This document shows, piece after piece, positions 51,301-62,278 of a stretch of 64,000 nucleotides of DNA. The position numbers were made by a program, and so were the translations under genes. A model generated the notes under the pieces. That model had not been told where the DNA came from, ran no database searches, and saw only the letters and a program-made list of their open reading frames with translations. The first letter of the stretch is position 1; each line of letters begins with the position of its first letter. The stretch is from Aphidius gifuensis (lineage: Eukaryota; Arthropoda; Insecta; Hymenoptera; Braconidae): contig NC_057791.1 of the NCBI RefSeq assembly GCF_014905175.1, forward strand, positions 24,156,537 through 24,220,536, read 5' to 3'.

Positions 51301-54300
51301 CGTATTATCTTTAACTTTCTCCGTTTTTGTAATTTTTAAATTTTATTTTACTTCTCACCTAATTTTAATAAAATTAAATATATTTATAGATCCAAATGAT
51401 GCATCAGAACGACGATCAGTGATGGCAGGTGGAGGTGTTCGTGGTTGGCTACCCGACGTTGCTGTGGTTCTCTGGAAAAGAATGCTGTCAGCCCTGGGTG
51501 ATGTCAACAACATTCAAGATCCTGTATTACACGGTCAAGTTATGGAATACTTGGTTCAGTTGACTCAAACATTAATTAAAATTCGATTGAATCAAGGGGT
51601 ATCTGGTGATAATCAATTGACACCACCAACACCAGAACTCATACCACCTCTAACAGTAATTGCACCGTGGTGTTTCAAAGCAATTCAACTCTCTCCCCGT
51701 TATGAAGTTGGAAAATTAGCAGCTTATCGTTTAATTTGCCTGTTGACAATTCAACCACTCGATATTAATTTGCCAAAAGCACATTTAACACTTTTTTATC
51801 GTGCAGTACATCATGGTATAACAAGCAATGACATAAAAGTTATTCATGCACTTGTCAAGTACACTGGTCCACGTTTATTTAGTCTAAATTTACCTGGTTC
51901 AAGTCTTTTAATTCTTGATTATATACATGCTGCAAATATTATACTAGAAAGTCAAGATGTCAATGCACCAAGAACTGAAGCAATATCAATACTTGGATCA
52001 TTAATTTCTTTGCCAATGTCAACTGGTAAATTACCAGTATTACAACCAAATGGACCAGATATTGAAACAATAATTTGTCCTGATGTTAGAGAATTAATTT
52101 TAACAATATTACTTAGAAGCTGTAGACGTGAACCAACTGGTGTTGCACGATGTCTTGCATTGTCAAGTATATCAATGTTTGTTTATCGTGAATTGTCATT
52201 AAAAACAAAACATCCACGAGTACCAGAAGCTGTTACTGTACTTTTACAAGCACTTCGGGTGAGTTTAAATATTTTTTTTACAATAAGTATAAATAGAAAT
52301 TAGTCTGTAGTTGGGTATTATTGTTTTCCTTGTAATTAGAAAATAAATAAATTAAATATATGGTGGTGATGGTAGCATATTGCTGGTGTGAAAAAAAAAA
52401 AAACTTTTGGCTTGACAGAGAATACACAGAGCTGGTAGACGAAGGGATCAATTCAATGCACTATTTTCTTATCAGGTAGAAACTTGAACCACATTTGATG
52501 ATTTACCAAGTTCCCTTCATAGGCATTGTCTTTGTTTTTTGATAAAATTTGTTGTTGTCTAGCTTGTGTGTTTGTATGTGTGTGTTCTAATGCTTGTCCT
52601 GTATTAATTCAATTGACAAAGTCTCTCACAACAGTGTCGGTTATCTTTTACAAAAAAAAATTTACAATAATTATAATTAAATAATTTATTTTTCTAGGCT
52701 ACTCATCCATCAGTTGCACAAGTTGCTTGTGATTCTTTGATATTATTCTGCGATAAGGCTGATGTACTACTTGAACTTTATCCAAAAGTTCCATGTAAAA
52801 TAATACAGGTATTTTTAAATTAATATTAATGACAACTCTTGTATTTAATAATTAATTAATTAAATATAATTTTTAGGTTTTTTCTGAAACATTGGATATA
52901 ATGACACTACGTGAACGTCGTGATGCATTAACAACATCAATGTTATTTTGTTTGGGTGAATGGGCAATGCATTTAGGTCCAAAAGTTCTATTAAATACAT
53001 TCCAAAATAAATCATTACTATTAAATATATTTTCCGTACTTGATAATATTATAAATAATAAATCAAATAAACAAGATAATAATAATAATATAAATAATAA
53101 AACAAATGACATGGATAATTTTAATCCTGATATAACAATTGATAATATTTGTAATGATAATAATGATAAGACATTGAAATTTTCAAATTATCAAACAATA
53201 CAATTGTCAGCTAAAATGATTATGATGCATTTGATAAATCATCTTGGACATTTTCCAATGGGAATTGGTGCATCAAGATTATCATCAATGGTTGTTGAAC
53301 TTGATGATGTACCAAATATTGAAGGTGATGAATTTTCATCAGCAATATTTCATCTACCAAATATACAATTATTTATGTTATCAAATTCAATAATAATGTC
53401 ATTAATTGAGCTATCATCATTGGATAAAAATTGCATGACAAATGGTTTTATATCAGCTCCATCAATTGTCAGAACATTATTACGTGATTTAGCTGGTAAA
53501 GCTGCATGGGATTGTTCAATACTTTATTGTTTACCATTTAATGAAAAAACAAATACAAATGATGATGATGATGATGATGATATAAAAAAAACAGATAATA
53601 ATATATTAAAAAATAAAAATGAAAATAGTAATAGCAATATTACAAGTCCATTTATAATACAAAATTCACCACCACAACATTTAATGCGTCATCGTGATCC
53701 AACAGTACTTCCAACATATGAAAATGCAGCTAGTGATATGGATAGTTTAGATGATTTATTAAATTACATTGGTCATACAAGTCCAGAAGTATTAACAAAT
53801 CCCGAAATAACATTAAATTCACCATCAAATTTATCAAAAGTAAATTGTCTTGAAAATGAAACAATATCTGTAATTTTAAATCAAAGAAATTCATCACGTG
53901 AATATATTGAAAAATGGAATGATAATATTGGTAATTGTGGTGTTATATCAAAACCACCATTATGTCAACCACCACCAGCACCATTTCATCATTGTAGATT
54001 ATTATTTTCACATCTTGGTTTAACTGGTTGGGAACAAAGAAAAAATTTACATTTATTATCAAAAAATGAAAAATTATTACGTGAATTTAGAAATCTTGAT
54101 GGTCAAAGATCAAGAGAAACTCATAAAATGGCTGTTATTTATGTTGGTAATGGACAAGAAGATAAAAATTCAATACTTGGTAATGTTAATGGTAGTAAAA
54201 TATATGAAAATTTTGTAGCAAGATTAGCATGGGAAGTTGAACTTGAAAATCATAATGGTTTTTTGGGTGGTTTAATACCAGGTAAATCATCTGGTACAAC

Positions 54301-55452
54301 AGCACCATATTATGCAACATCATTTACTGAAGTTATATTTCATGTTGCAACAAGAATGCCATCTGATTCACCAGAATCATTATTACAAAAAACAAGACAT
54401 TTAGGAAATGATGAAATACATATTGTTTGGTCTGAACATTGGCGTGATTATAGACGTGATATTATACCAACTGAATTTTGTGATGTATTAATTGTTATTT
54501 ATCCATTGCCAAATAAATTATATAGAATTCAAATATCAAGAAAAAATGAGATACCATTTTTTGGACCACTTTTTGATGAATGTATTGTTGAAGATATTGT
54601 ATTACCTGGTCTTGTTAGAACAACTGCACTTGCTGCTAGTAGAGCTAAAAGATCAACACTATCATTTTATCAACACTAGTAAGAATTTTTTTATTATAAT
54701 TTTTATGATATTTGCTTATTTAAAAATAATAATACAATTTATTTATTATAGCTATGAAGAACGTGCTCGTTCAATTGACATTGTCATGAGAAATTACAAA
54801 GAATCAACGACATTTGAGGAATTTGCTGCTAATGTTTATTCACCAATTCAACCAACTACATTATTTTCTGGTGCATCATCTGTTACTGGTAATAATTTCA
54901 TTAATAATTGTAATTTATTTCTATTTATTTTATTTTATATTATGCATTTTTTTCAAGGTTCAATTACAAGTGTACAATCAACAGCATCATCAAATTTAGC
55001 TGCAGCACTTTTAGACTCAAATCAAGGACGTCCAACATTACGAAATAATTCAGGATCAAGTGGTATTGATAATCGCACAAATAGAGGTGACTAAACCAAT
55101 AAATTCACAAATGCACTGCTTTAAAAAAAAATTTATGCAAGTTAGTATTAAAAATGCAAAGCTCTTTTTTTTTTTAATTATTTTATTTCTGCTTTAAATA
55201 TAATTTTTATTATTATTTAAATTTATCTGCACACAATTTTATATTGATATTATGTTTAGATGATATGTAATTGATTTTTTTATTTTAGCATCTGATGGAT
55301 CAAGAGTATGGTTCAGCACAGACACACAAGACAGTCCAGCTCTTCATGGAATTTCACCACGTCCATTAAAAAAAATGTCATTTAAAACTGGCCCAAAACA
55401 TCGAAACAATAATCAACAATCAACACCACCTGATAGTCCTCGATACAAATAA
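45359..55452 (+). CDS. RalGAPA1: Ral GTPase-activating protein, catalytic alpha subunit
   Basis: Thirteen exons: 45359-45464, 45888-45998, 46109-46126, 46235-46406, 46473-48187, 48258-48389, 48807-49052, 51390-52258, 52698-52808, 52877-54678, 54752-54888, 54958-55086 and 55289-55452. The total is 5,712 nt, 1,903 aa, with all phases consistent. The N-terminus MFSKKLHVDVKKST matches the family start. Helical-repeat blocks follow (LLPELLNRRWQCHSI). The Rap/Ran-GAP domain is at about residues 1575-1795, with HLGNDEIHIVWSEHWRDYRR holding the catalytic asparagine-thumb helix (Asn near residue 1672), then PFFGPLFDECIVED. Together with RalGAPB it switches off RalA/RalB downstream of insulin/Akt signalling; Akt sites in the family lie in linkers like KRKSHD and GRRSKSLDC here. 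Intron 7 holds five tRNA-Glu genes. A 57-nt candidate cassette exon (52419-52475) is not in the count above. Confidence 0.96.
46109..46126 (+). other. 18-nt microexon of RalGAPA
   Basis: AACTTTCTTTTCATCTTG between CTACCAG and GTAAGT adds six codons (ELSFHL) while keeping phase 1 on both sides. Skipping it also keeps frame, joining QR to VHKAHREELE as in the vertebrate proteins. It is therefore probably alternatively spliced. It is included in the CDS count above. Confidence 0.6.
49228..49299 (+). tRNA. tRNA-Glu (UUC), gene 1 of 5
   Basis: 72 nt with full cloverleaf. The acceptor TCCGATA pairs with TATCGGA, with discriminator A. The D arm is GGTC...GGAT, the anticodon arm TCTGG-CTTTCAC-CCAGA with anticodon TTC (49261-49263), and the T arm CCGGG-TTCGATT-CCCGG gives the B box GGTTCGATTCC. 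A T-run terminator follows within 10 nt. It lies on the same strand as the host gene RalGAPA, in intron 7. Confidence 0.97.
49491..49690. other. Unusual GC-richer spacer between tRNA genes 1 and 2
   Basis: About 200 bp near 45% GC, unlike the AT-rich intron. It contains possible stem pieces (CGGGGAATCGTTTCCCTC, and CCCACTCTATTCTTTCGAAC facing CACGAAAGTGGGAGAG). A plus-strand frame 49486-49734 covers it but runs into the tRNA, so coding use is doubtful. I compared it with remembered U1-U6, U12, 7SL and 5S features and saw no match. It may be an unrecognised small RNA or captured DNA. Confidence 0.4.
49713..49784 (+). tRNA. tRNA-Glu (CUC), gene 2 of 5
   Basis: Identical to gene 1 except for the acceptor pair change (TCCGTTA with TAACGGA) and a C at the first anticodon base, giving CTC. 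A complete cloverleaf and intact A and B boxes are followed by a T8 terminator. Confidence 0.97.
49989..50060 (+). tRNA. tRNA-Glu (UUC), gene 3 of 5
   Basis: Same 72-nt sequence as gene 1, with acceptor TCCGATA/TATCGGA and anticodon TTC. T-run terminator directly downstream (TATTTTTTTG). The spacer to gene 2 is 204 bp and unrelated to the other spacers. Confidence 0.97.
50297..50368 (+). tRNA. tRNA-Glu (CUC), gene 4 of 5
   Basis: Same sequence as gene 2, with acceptor TCCGTTA/TAACGGA and anticodon CTC. The downstream TTTATTTTG is a weaker terminator than at the other copies, though a later T11 run exists near 50420. Confidence 0.96.
50679..50750 (+). tRNA. tRNA-Glu (UUC), gene 5 of 5
   Basis: Same sequence as genes 1 and 3 with anticodon TTC, followed by TATTTTTTTG. 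It is the last of the alternating set UUC-CUC-UUC-CUC-UUC. About 60 bp downstream, on the minus strand, is a short tRNA A-box-like remnant (TAGCGCAGTTGG) without a B box. Confidence 0.97.
51108..51325. repeat. Cryptic CTCCG-rich repeat in RalGAPA intron 7
   Basis: Irregular tandem motif of the form TTTCTCCGAT/TTTCTCCGTAT with T-rich spacers and ten or so CTCCG units. It starts soon after the tRNA cluster and ends before exon 8. The unit CTCCGATAT resembles the 5' junction of the tRNA-Glu(UUC) genes. Confidence 0.6.
52419..52475 (+). CDS. Candidate in-frame cassette exon of RalGAPA (19 codons)
   Basis: A 57-nt segment bounded by TTGACAG and GTAGAA, lying between exons 8 and 9, which meet in phase 0. 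It reads RIHRAGRRRDQFNALFSYQ without a stop, and inclusion keeps frame. It is much less AT-rich than the intron around it, which suggests selection. Inclusion would add a basic stretch between LLQALR and ATHPSVAQVA. Whether it is constitutive or alternative cannot be told from DNA. Confidence 0.65.
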
Positions 55453-57825
55453 ATTTAACAAGCTAAAAATGTAAAAAAACATTTTAACATCACACGAATA
55501 TTATATTGTCAAAGCGTTTTATCACTTGACCTTGACTTGTTCTGTTTTCCGTCCTTAGATTATAATTTACATAATTTTTTTTTATTATTTACAAATATCT
55601 CAACAAAATTTGTATTTGTTTTTTTTTTTTTCTTTTTCTCCGCACAATGATAAATGCGATAATAATATTTAATTTATTAAAGTTATTTTATGTGTAACTG
55701 ATGATTTTTTTTTTTTTTAATTTTAAAAATGTACTGACAAAAATAATTGACATCGTTGTTATTAGCAACAATCAAACTTAAAATTACTGACTAATAAACA
55801 TTCCGATAGAAAAAAAAAATAACATGGAATGCATTTTAACGAAGATGATAATTAATTTTTATAAAGTAAAATTACTTTATTTTATTGTTTTCAAGTGATT
55901 AAAAAAGATAAAAAAATGATTTTTAAAAATTTAATTATGGCCAAAGCAGCATTATTTTTTTGCAAATTAAATTGCTGATTATAGAATGAAAATAATAAAA
56001 AAAACATTGTATGTATTGTACATAAGAAATTGCATTATCAAACTTGAAAAATAATTATTGAAAAAAAAAAGAAAACAATATGAAAATCAAAAAAAAATAA
56101 TTGAATAAATATATAGTTAATATTTTAATTAATTAATTAACAGTGGTATAATTATTTGTGTTTAAAAAAAAATTAAATTAACAAACTTTTCAAGTTTTAG
56201 ACAAAAATAATTATTGACTAACTAAATATTAAAATAATTAGATCTTGTTCGTAATTTAAAAATAAAATAACACAAAAAAAAGAAAAACAAAAAAATGTTA
56301 ATTTAATAATATATGTATATTGTTGTACTTAAATAGTATTTTTAAATAATCACTTAACAATATATAAATTGAAAAGAACTTCTTTTTTTTTTTATGGATA
56401 TAACAAATATAATAATTAAATTTATTTAAATAAATAATATGAATAATTATTTATTTGATGAAGTTTTTTTTTTTTTTCTTTTGGTTTTGAAATTTGTTTT
56501 ATCTTGTTTATTATGTTGAAAATTCATTATTTTATGATTTTGTTTGTTGAATTTTTTTTTTTATTGCTGAGTAAATTATTGGGACACTTCTTCATTGCGT
56601 TTAGTTGCTAGAAATAAATAAAATCGAAATCGAAATCGTAAAAATGATCTATAATGCATGAAATACAGTTTGGCATTAGAAATTCATATCTTCATTAAAT
56701 ATCATATCTTCTAGGATTTTTTTACTCTAAATTGTTTAGAATTCTTCCTTCTATTACGGATTAATTTTTCAAGAAAATCCTTCGTCGCGTTTAGTTGCTA
56801 GAAATAAATAAAATCGAAATCGTAAAAATGAAATAATGCAGGTAATACGTTTTGTTTTTAGAAATTTATATCTTTACCAAAAATTATATTCCCCGGAATT
56901 TTTTTACTCTAAATTCTTTAGCATTCTTCCTTCTATTACACAGTAAATTTTCAAGAAAATCCTTCCTCGCGTTTAGTTGCTAGAAATAAATGAAATCGAA
57001 ATCATACAAATGACATAATGCATGTAATACGTTTTGTCTTTAGAAATTCATATCTTCACTAAAAATTATATTTTTCGGAATTTTTTTTCTCCAAATTGTT
57101 TAGAATTCTTTTTTTTATCGTTGAGTAAATTTTCAAAAAAATCCTTCGTCGCGTTCGGTTGCTAGAAAAAAAATAACATTAAAAATCCAACAAAAATTAC
57201 AAATTTCCAGCTAATTGATTTTTGACATTTAGATATTGTAAAAAAATTACAAATTAAATCCAAAAACTGACAAACTCCATTTCCTCTTTTGTTGATTATA
57301 ATTTTTTTCCATTTTCATACAAGTAACTAAGTTATGTACTTGCATTTATATTATTACATCTTTTTATTCAATGGAGAAAAAACAAATTGGCCCGCTAAAA
57401 TAAAACTGCGCACGCATCACGCTCGTAAACTGTATTTGTGTGTATGCTTGTGTCAACAACAACAACAACAAAGTAATTTTTAATTATATCATTCAAATAT
57501 TTATTGTTTAACAATATTATCTGTAATAAAAAACAAAGTGTTCATTGCATTTCTCTTTTTTAATGTTAAATTAACAAACTTACAAATAAATTAAACACAA
57601 ATGTGTAAATAAATATAAATATGTGCTCTTGCAAATTTGGCAACCCTGTGGAACCACCTTTTTTTTTTTTTTTCTACATTTTTCATTGTTTTTCATAGTC
57701 AATCAAGTCGGCGTTAAAATATATAAATAAATAAGCTTTAGTTTAAATAGCTTTTAGATTAAATTACCAATTGATTTAATCAAAATTATTTCGTAAATTT
57801 TGTGCCAAAAAAAAAAACAATCATC
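55453..57825. other. Intergenic region RalGAPA - UBZ-finger gene
   Basis: 2.4 kb. The first part is the RalGAPA 3' UTR, AT-rich with a tail of A/T runs. A tandem satellite lies at 56590-57170. The last 450 bp, with a GC-richer patch at 57388-57460 (CGCGCACGC-like, then CAA repeats) and TGGCAACCCTGTGGAACC near 57640, is likely promoter and 5' UTR of the next gene. Confidence 0.6.
56590..57170 (+). repeat. Short tandem satellite, period about 182-190 bp
   Basis: Three full units and the start of a fourth. The landmark GCGTTTAGTTGCTAGAAA starts at 56597, 56787, 56969 and (variant GCGTTCGGTTGC) 57151, giving spacings of 190, 182 and 182 bp. Each unit also has AAATCGAAATCG, AATGCA-GTAATACG-type, TTCATATCTT and TTAGAATTCTTCCTTC blocks. 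Unit-to-unit identity looks about 80-85%. Non-coding. Confidence 0.9.
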
Positions 57826-60800
57826 ATGAGTGATAGCGTAAGTAAACCAAATGTCATTGTAATAATATTTTTCCTACCTCAACTTAACCTCAAAAAATAA
57901 AAACAAACCTTGATTATTTTTGTTATTATTAATAATAATTAATTTTTTGAAAATTATAGATTGGCACAAGACATAAAATGTCTATAAAGGACAATCACAT
58001 GAAGGCCAAACTTAGTGGTAAATATATTATTTCAAAATAACAAAAAAAAAAAAAACCTTTGTTTCATTATCCATTAACTAAAAGTATAATAATATTTTTT
58101 TTTTAATTAGAATTGGGTATGTATGAAGAAGGAATGCGTCGTGAAGAGATGGAGCAATTACTAATGGCTCTTGATTCTTCAAAAAATGATACATTATCTC
58201 AATCAACAGCTGGTGATGTTTCTCCACCTTCAGTAAGTTGATGTTCAACAAAAAAATAAAACACTATTATCCAGCATATAATTATAAAAATTTATTACAG
58301 TTAGAAGCAGATTCATGTTTGAAACGTCAAACTTCAGTTGAATACGATGATCAAACACCAACAAGAAATCAACGTCCATGTGAATCAAAAAGCCAAGATG
58401 ATAACACAATAGTTGATTCAGATGAAGATATATTTGATCATAAAATTGATAATAATGATAAAAATAATACAATTAATCGTGCAACATCAACACCAAGTTA
58501 TGCAAATATGCTACTACAAAAAAATGTCAATAATAGAACAATGAAAATGTTTGCAAAAATTGATAATTCAAATAATGAATTACGTCGTATGGATCCACTT
58601 GATCATGAAGATATTCCATATAAACCATTATTACCATTAAGAACAAATAATCCACCAACAAAACAAACAAGAATAACACTTATTAATAAAAGACCAATAA
58701 TACCACTTGAGGAATATGAAAAAATCAAAAAACATTTGGATGATGTTATTACACAATGGAATAAATGGGAATTGGAAACATCAGATGAAGCTGAATTTCG
58801 TTGGGGGGCACCTATTCAGGTGTGTACCTCCAATCAGACAATAAATTATCAAACAAATTATTAATTTGTTTGATTTATATTTTATTATTTATTTTTCAAT
58901 TATATCTCTTCCAATTAATGCCAACGTTTTTATCAATTTATATATATTTTTTTTAAATATTTTATCTTTAATTAAAAGACATGTATCTTTAGCTTTAATT
59001 CAATGAATGTTGGACCAAAAAAAAACAAAATAATCATTGAAAATATTCTACACGGGCATGTGGCTATTTTATAAAAACAAAAAATAATTTGTAATTTATT
59101 ATTCTACTCTTTATTTTCATATATATTTACTATATCATTTAATTAATTGTTTTTTTTTTTTTTTTACTTTTTTTCTTTAATATATTTATACAGGTGATTT
59201 GTAATAATGGCAATATTATATTCTAATAAATCGTAAATATATACACAAAAAAAAGAAAAAAAAAAAAAAACAATAGTTAAATGAATGATTTATTTCAATT
59301 GATATATATATTTTTTTTTTTGATGGTTTTCATAGGTTGGAGATGACAGTGCAGTCAATGAAAAACCACGAACAAGAGCAGCAACAGCAACAACAACAAC
59401 ACGAGAAAGACGTGATGATGATGATAATAATGTTGAAAATTATTATGAAAATACAGGAGTTGCTCTTAGAATTGTTGATGATCATAATGATAATTTAACT
59501 CAACGTTCTTATGTAACACCAAGACGTCAAACAGCTAAAACTGATCCATATAATTTTGGTGATGATGATGATGACGATGATAATACATTTCAATCACAAG
59601 CAAAACGACCTAAAAATAATAATATGAATGCTAATAATTTAGCTTCGCTCAGAAATAGACCACCAATGAGAAGAAAAGGTATTGGACCTGGTACAAGTCA
59701 ACAAAAAAAATATGATAGTAATGAAGATGATGATGGTGATGAAGAATGGTACGGTGAAGGTAAAAAAAATGAAATAAATAAAAGTTTTGAAATACCAGAG
59801 GGTGAATATATAAGAAAAATTCCACCACCATCTAGAGCTAAATATGTAAGAAGTAGAAAAACAAATGCTAAATCAAATCCATTACAAATAACAAAACAAA
59901 ATAATAAAGGTAATAAAAAAGTTGATGTTGAAGAAATGGATATATCTGAATCACCAAAAAAACCAACTAAGGGACCATTAAAAGATGATCAAATAACTGA
60001 TTTAATTAATGATGATGATGATGATGACGATGATGAACAAAATAATACTCCAGATGATGTTATTGATGATAATGATGAAGATGAAACAAAATTAGCCAAA
60101 GCAAGATCACTCATTCCTGCTCATAATAAATTAAATCTTAGTCTTACAATTTTAAAAAATAAACAAAAATCTCTAAAAGATCAAGAATTACGAGCTCAAG
60201 AAGAAGAAAGAATTAATAAAGAAAAAGAAGAAGCTGCTAAAAGAGAAAAATTAAATGCTAGAATGACAAAAAATAATAATTTAGAACGTGAAAAAGAAGA
60301 AGAAAGAAGATTACGTAAAGAAAAAGAAGATAAATATAGACAATCATTTCCAAAAATTGGTGGAGTTAGTGATAGAAATGAACTTAAATCTGATGGTGAT
60401 ACAATTCGTCCAGCACCAACTTCAAGTTGGGATCCCAAAGCAGTAGCTTTTCCTTTAGCAGTAAGTATAATAATTAAATTTTTTACTAGCATTAAACAAA
60501 AATTAATAAAAATTAATATTTTTAATTTAGACAAATCGCAGTACACCAAATCAAAAAGCCAAAAATGTTAAGAAGGTCAATTGTCCAATATGTAACAAGC
60601 TATTTCCAGAGGCAGATGTTGCAGCTCATGCATCAACGTGTAATGAATTTTCAGATGGTAATCAACAAGAACCTGATGTTGAACTTGTCGGGACTTCTTC
60701 TGCTTCATCATCTAAACACGTATGTGGTATTTGTAACAATTATTCAACAAATAATATTAATGATTATGCTGATCACCAACACAACTGTAATTTTAAAATA

Positions 60801-61083
60801 CATTCTAGGGACGGCGAAGGTAATTATTTAATAAATTTATTAACTTTTTTATTATTTATTTATAAAATTAAGAAATATTTTTAAAAAAATAATTTTATAT
60901 TAATTTTCAGCTTCAGGAAGTCAGTCAGATAAATCAGTCATTGATGTGGATGATCAAGATATGGACCTGGGATTTAAACCAATAAGTAAACTTGATAATG
61001 CAGATTTATATAATAATCAATTTAAAGTTAAAAAACCATCAGGTAAATCACCAGTAATTACTAATCGTAAAAGAAAACGTTGA
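57826..61083 (+). CDS. Protein with N-terminal GMYE module and two UBZ4-like zinc fingers
   Basis: Seven exons: 57826-57837, 57960-58017, 58111-58232, 58301-58819, 59336-60460, 60531-60819 and 60911-61083; 2,298 nt, 765 aa. The first coding exon has four codons (MSDS). Exons 2-3 encode KAKLS|ELGMYEEGMRREEM (residues 19-37), the module shared with the BTB gene. The middle is disordered, acidic (D/E runs) and then a charged helix (about 560-600, KEKEEAAKREK, EREKEEERRLRKEKED). Near the end, C630-C633-H645-C649 (CPICNKLF) and C677-C680-H694-C698 fit the C-x2-C-xn-H-x3-C pattern of Rad18-type UBZ4 ubiquitin-binding fingers. The C-terminus is basic (NRKRKR), a likely nuclear signal. I do not recognise the orthologue. 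A nuclear ubiquitin-reader role, perhaps in DNA damage, is an inference from the fingers. Confidence 0.85.
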
Positions 61084-62278
61084 TAAATATTTTTATGATT
61101 TATTTTCATGAAATTTTATTAAAAAAATAAATAAGAATAAATGTTGATTGTCTTCCAAGTTATTAATAATTTATTGTGATTATTTTGATCAAAACGGGTT
61201 ATTAAAAATATTAAAATTCAATTAACAAATGCAAGATTCAGGAAAAATATATATATTTTAGTTTTTTCTTTTTTTTTTTTTTTCTTTTTGTTTGATCATT
61301 GATCAGGTATCAATTTAATTAATCATCTCCAAGTTGCCTTATTAAATATAATATATTTTTTAAGTGTTAGATTTTCACAGCTTGTAATTAGTATGTAACT
61401 AATATAAATTTAAATAATCACATTTTGATAGACCACAAAGTTAATATTAAAAAATTTATTTTTTTAATAGTTTAAATTTTAAGATAACATTCCTTTTTTT
61501 TTTTATTGTAATAAATGAATGAAGAAATGTTTTTTTTTTTTTTTGTAATAATTAAGAAGTTTGTAATACAATAAAATTTAATTAAAAAAAAAAAATAATA
61601 TTTCGTTTTTATTATAAGTGTTCGAAAAAAAAAATAAATTTTATTATTTTTTTTTATAAAATGTTTTTATTTTAAAATTAAAAGGTATTTTTGAAGTATT
61701 TAAAAATGTTCAATAAAATTTGTCTCAATATTGAATAAATATATTTAAATAAAAAAAAAAAATTATGGAAATAATAATGATAATTTAACTGATAAAAATA
61801 AATTTTAAAATATTAATAAATTACAATTTATATTACTCTTTGATTATTGGATGAGAAAATTATTAAAATTGCCACAAAAAAAATAAATAAAAAATTTTTT
61901 AATTCAATTTTTCTATAAACAATTATTTTCTCTAAAAGAAAATTGAATTTTATAATTATTTGAATTAAAAAATCCAATTTTTAAGAGTTATTTTGTAAAC
62001 TACTGTTTTTTTTTTTTTCGATATTATCAGGTTTGTATTATCTGATCATAATCATCGTCACGTGGACACTTAAAAAATAAAAAAAAATTTCCTTTTCAAT
62101 TTTTAGAAATAAATAAAATGATATTATTTATTTTTAAAACTAGTCAACACATTGACACAGTCAACAAATTGTTGTCAGTGTTTTACCAAATAGTCAAGAC
62201 ACTCTGGGAGTATTTCTAAAAATTAAAATCTTTAATATTTATCAATTTAAAAAAAAATAAAAATATTAATTATCCAAC
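61084..62278. other. Intergenic AT-rich region
   Basis: 1.2 kb with the 3' UTR of the UBZ-finger gene and the 5' region of the next gene. Long T runs at about 61267-61281 and 61532-61544. A GC-richer patch at 62040-62075 (ATCGTCACGTGGACAC, containing an E-box CACGTG) and one at 62150-62215 may belong to the promoter. No ORF or RNA gene was seen. Confidence 0.6.

Noticed and set aside
51056..51389. N-terminal extension of the open frame starting at 51056
   Set aside because: The part before 51390 is intron and CTCCG repeat. A good acceptor at 51389 and phase match define the real exon start.
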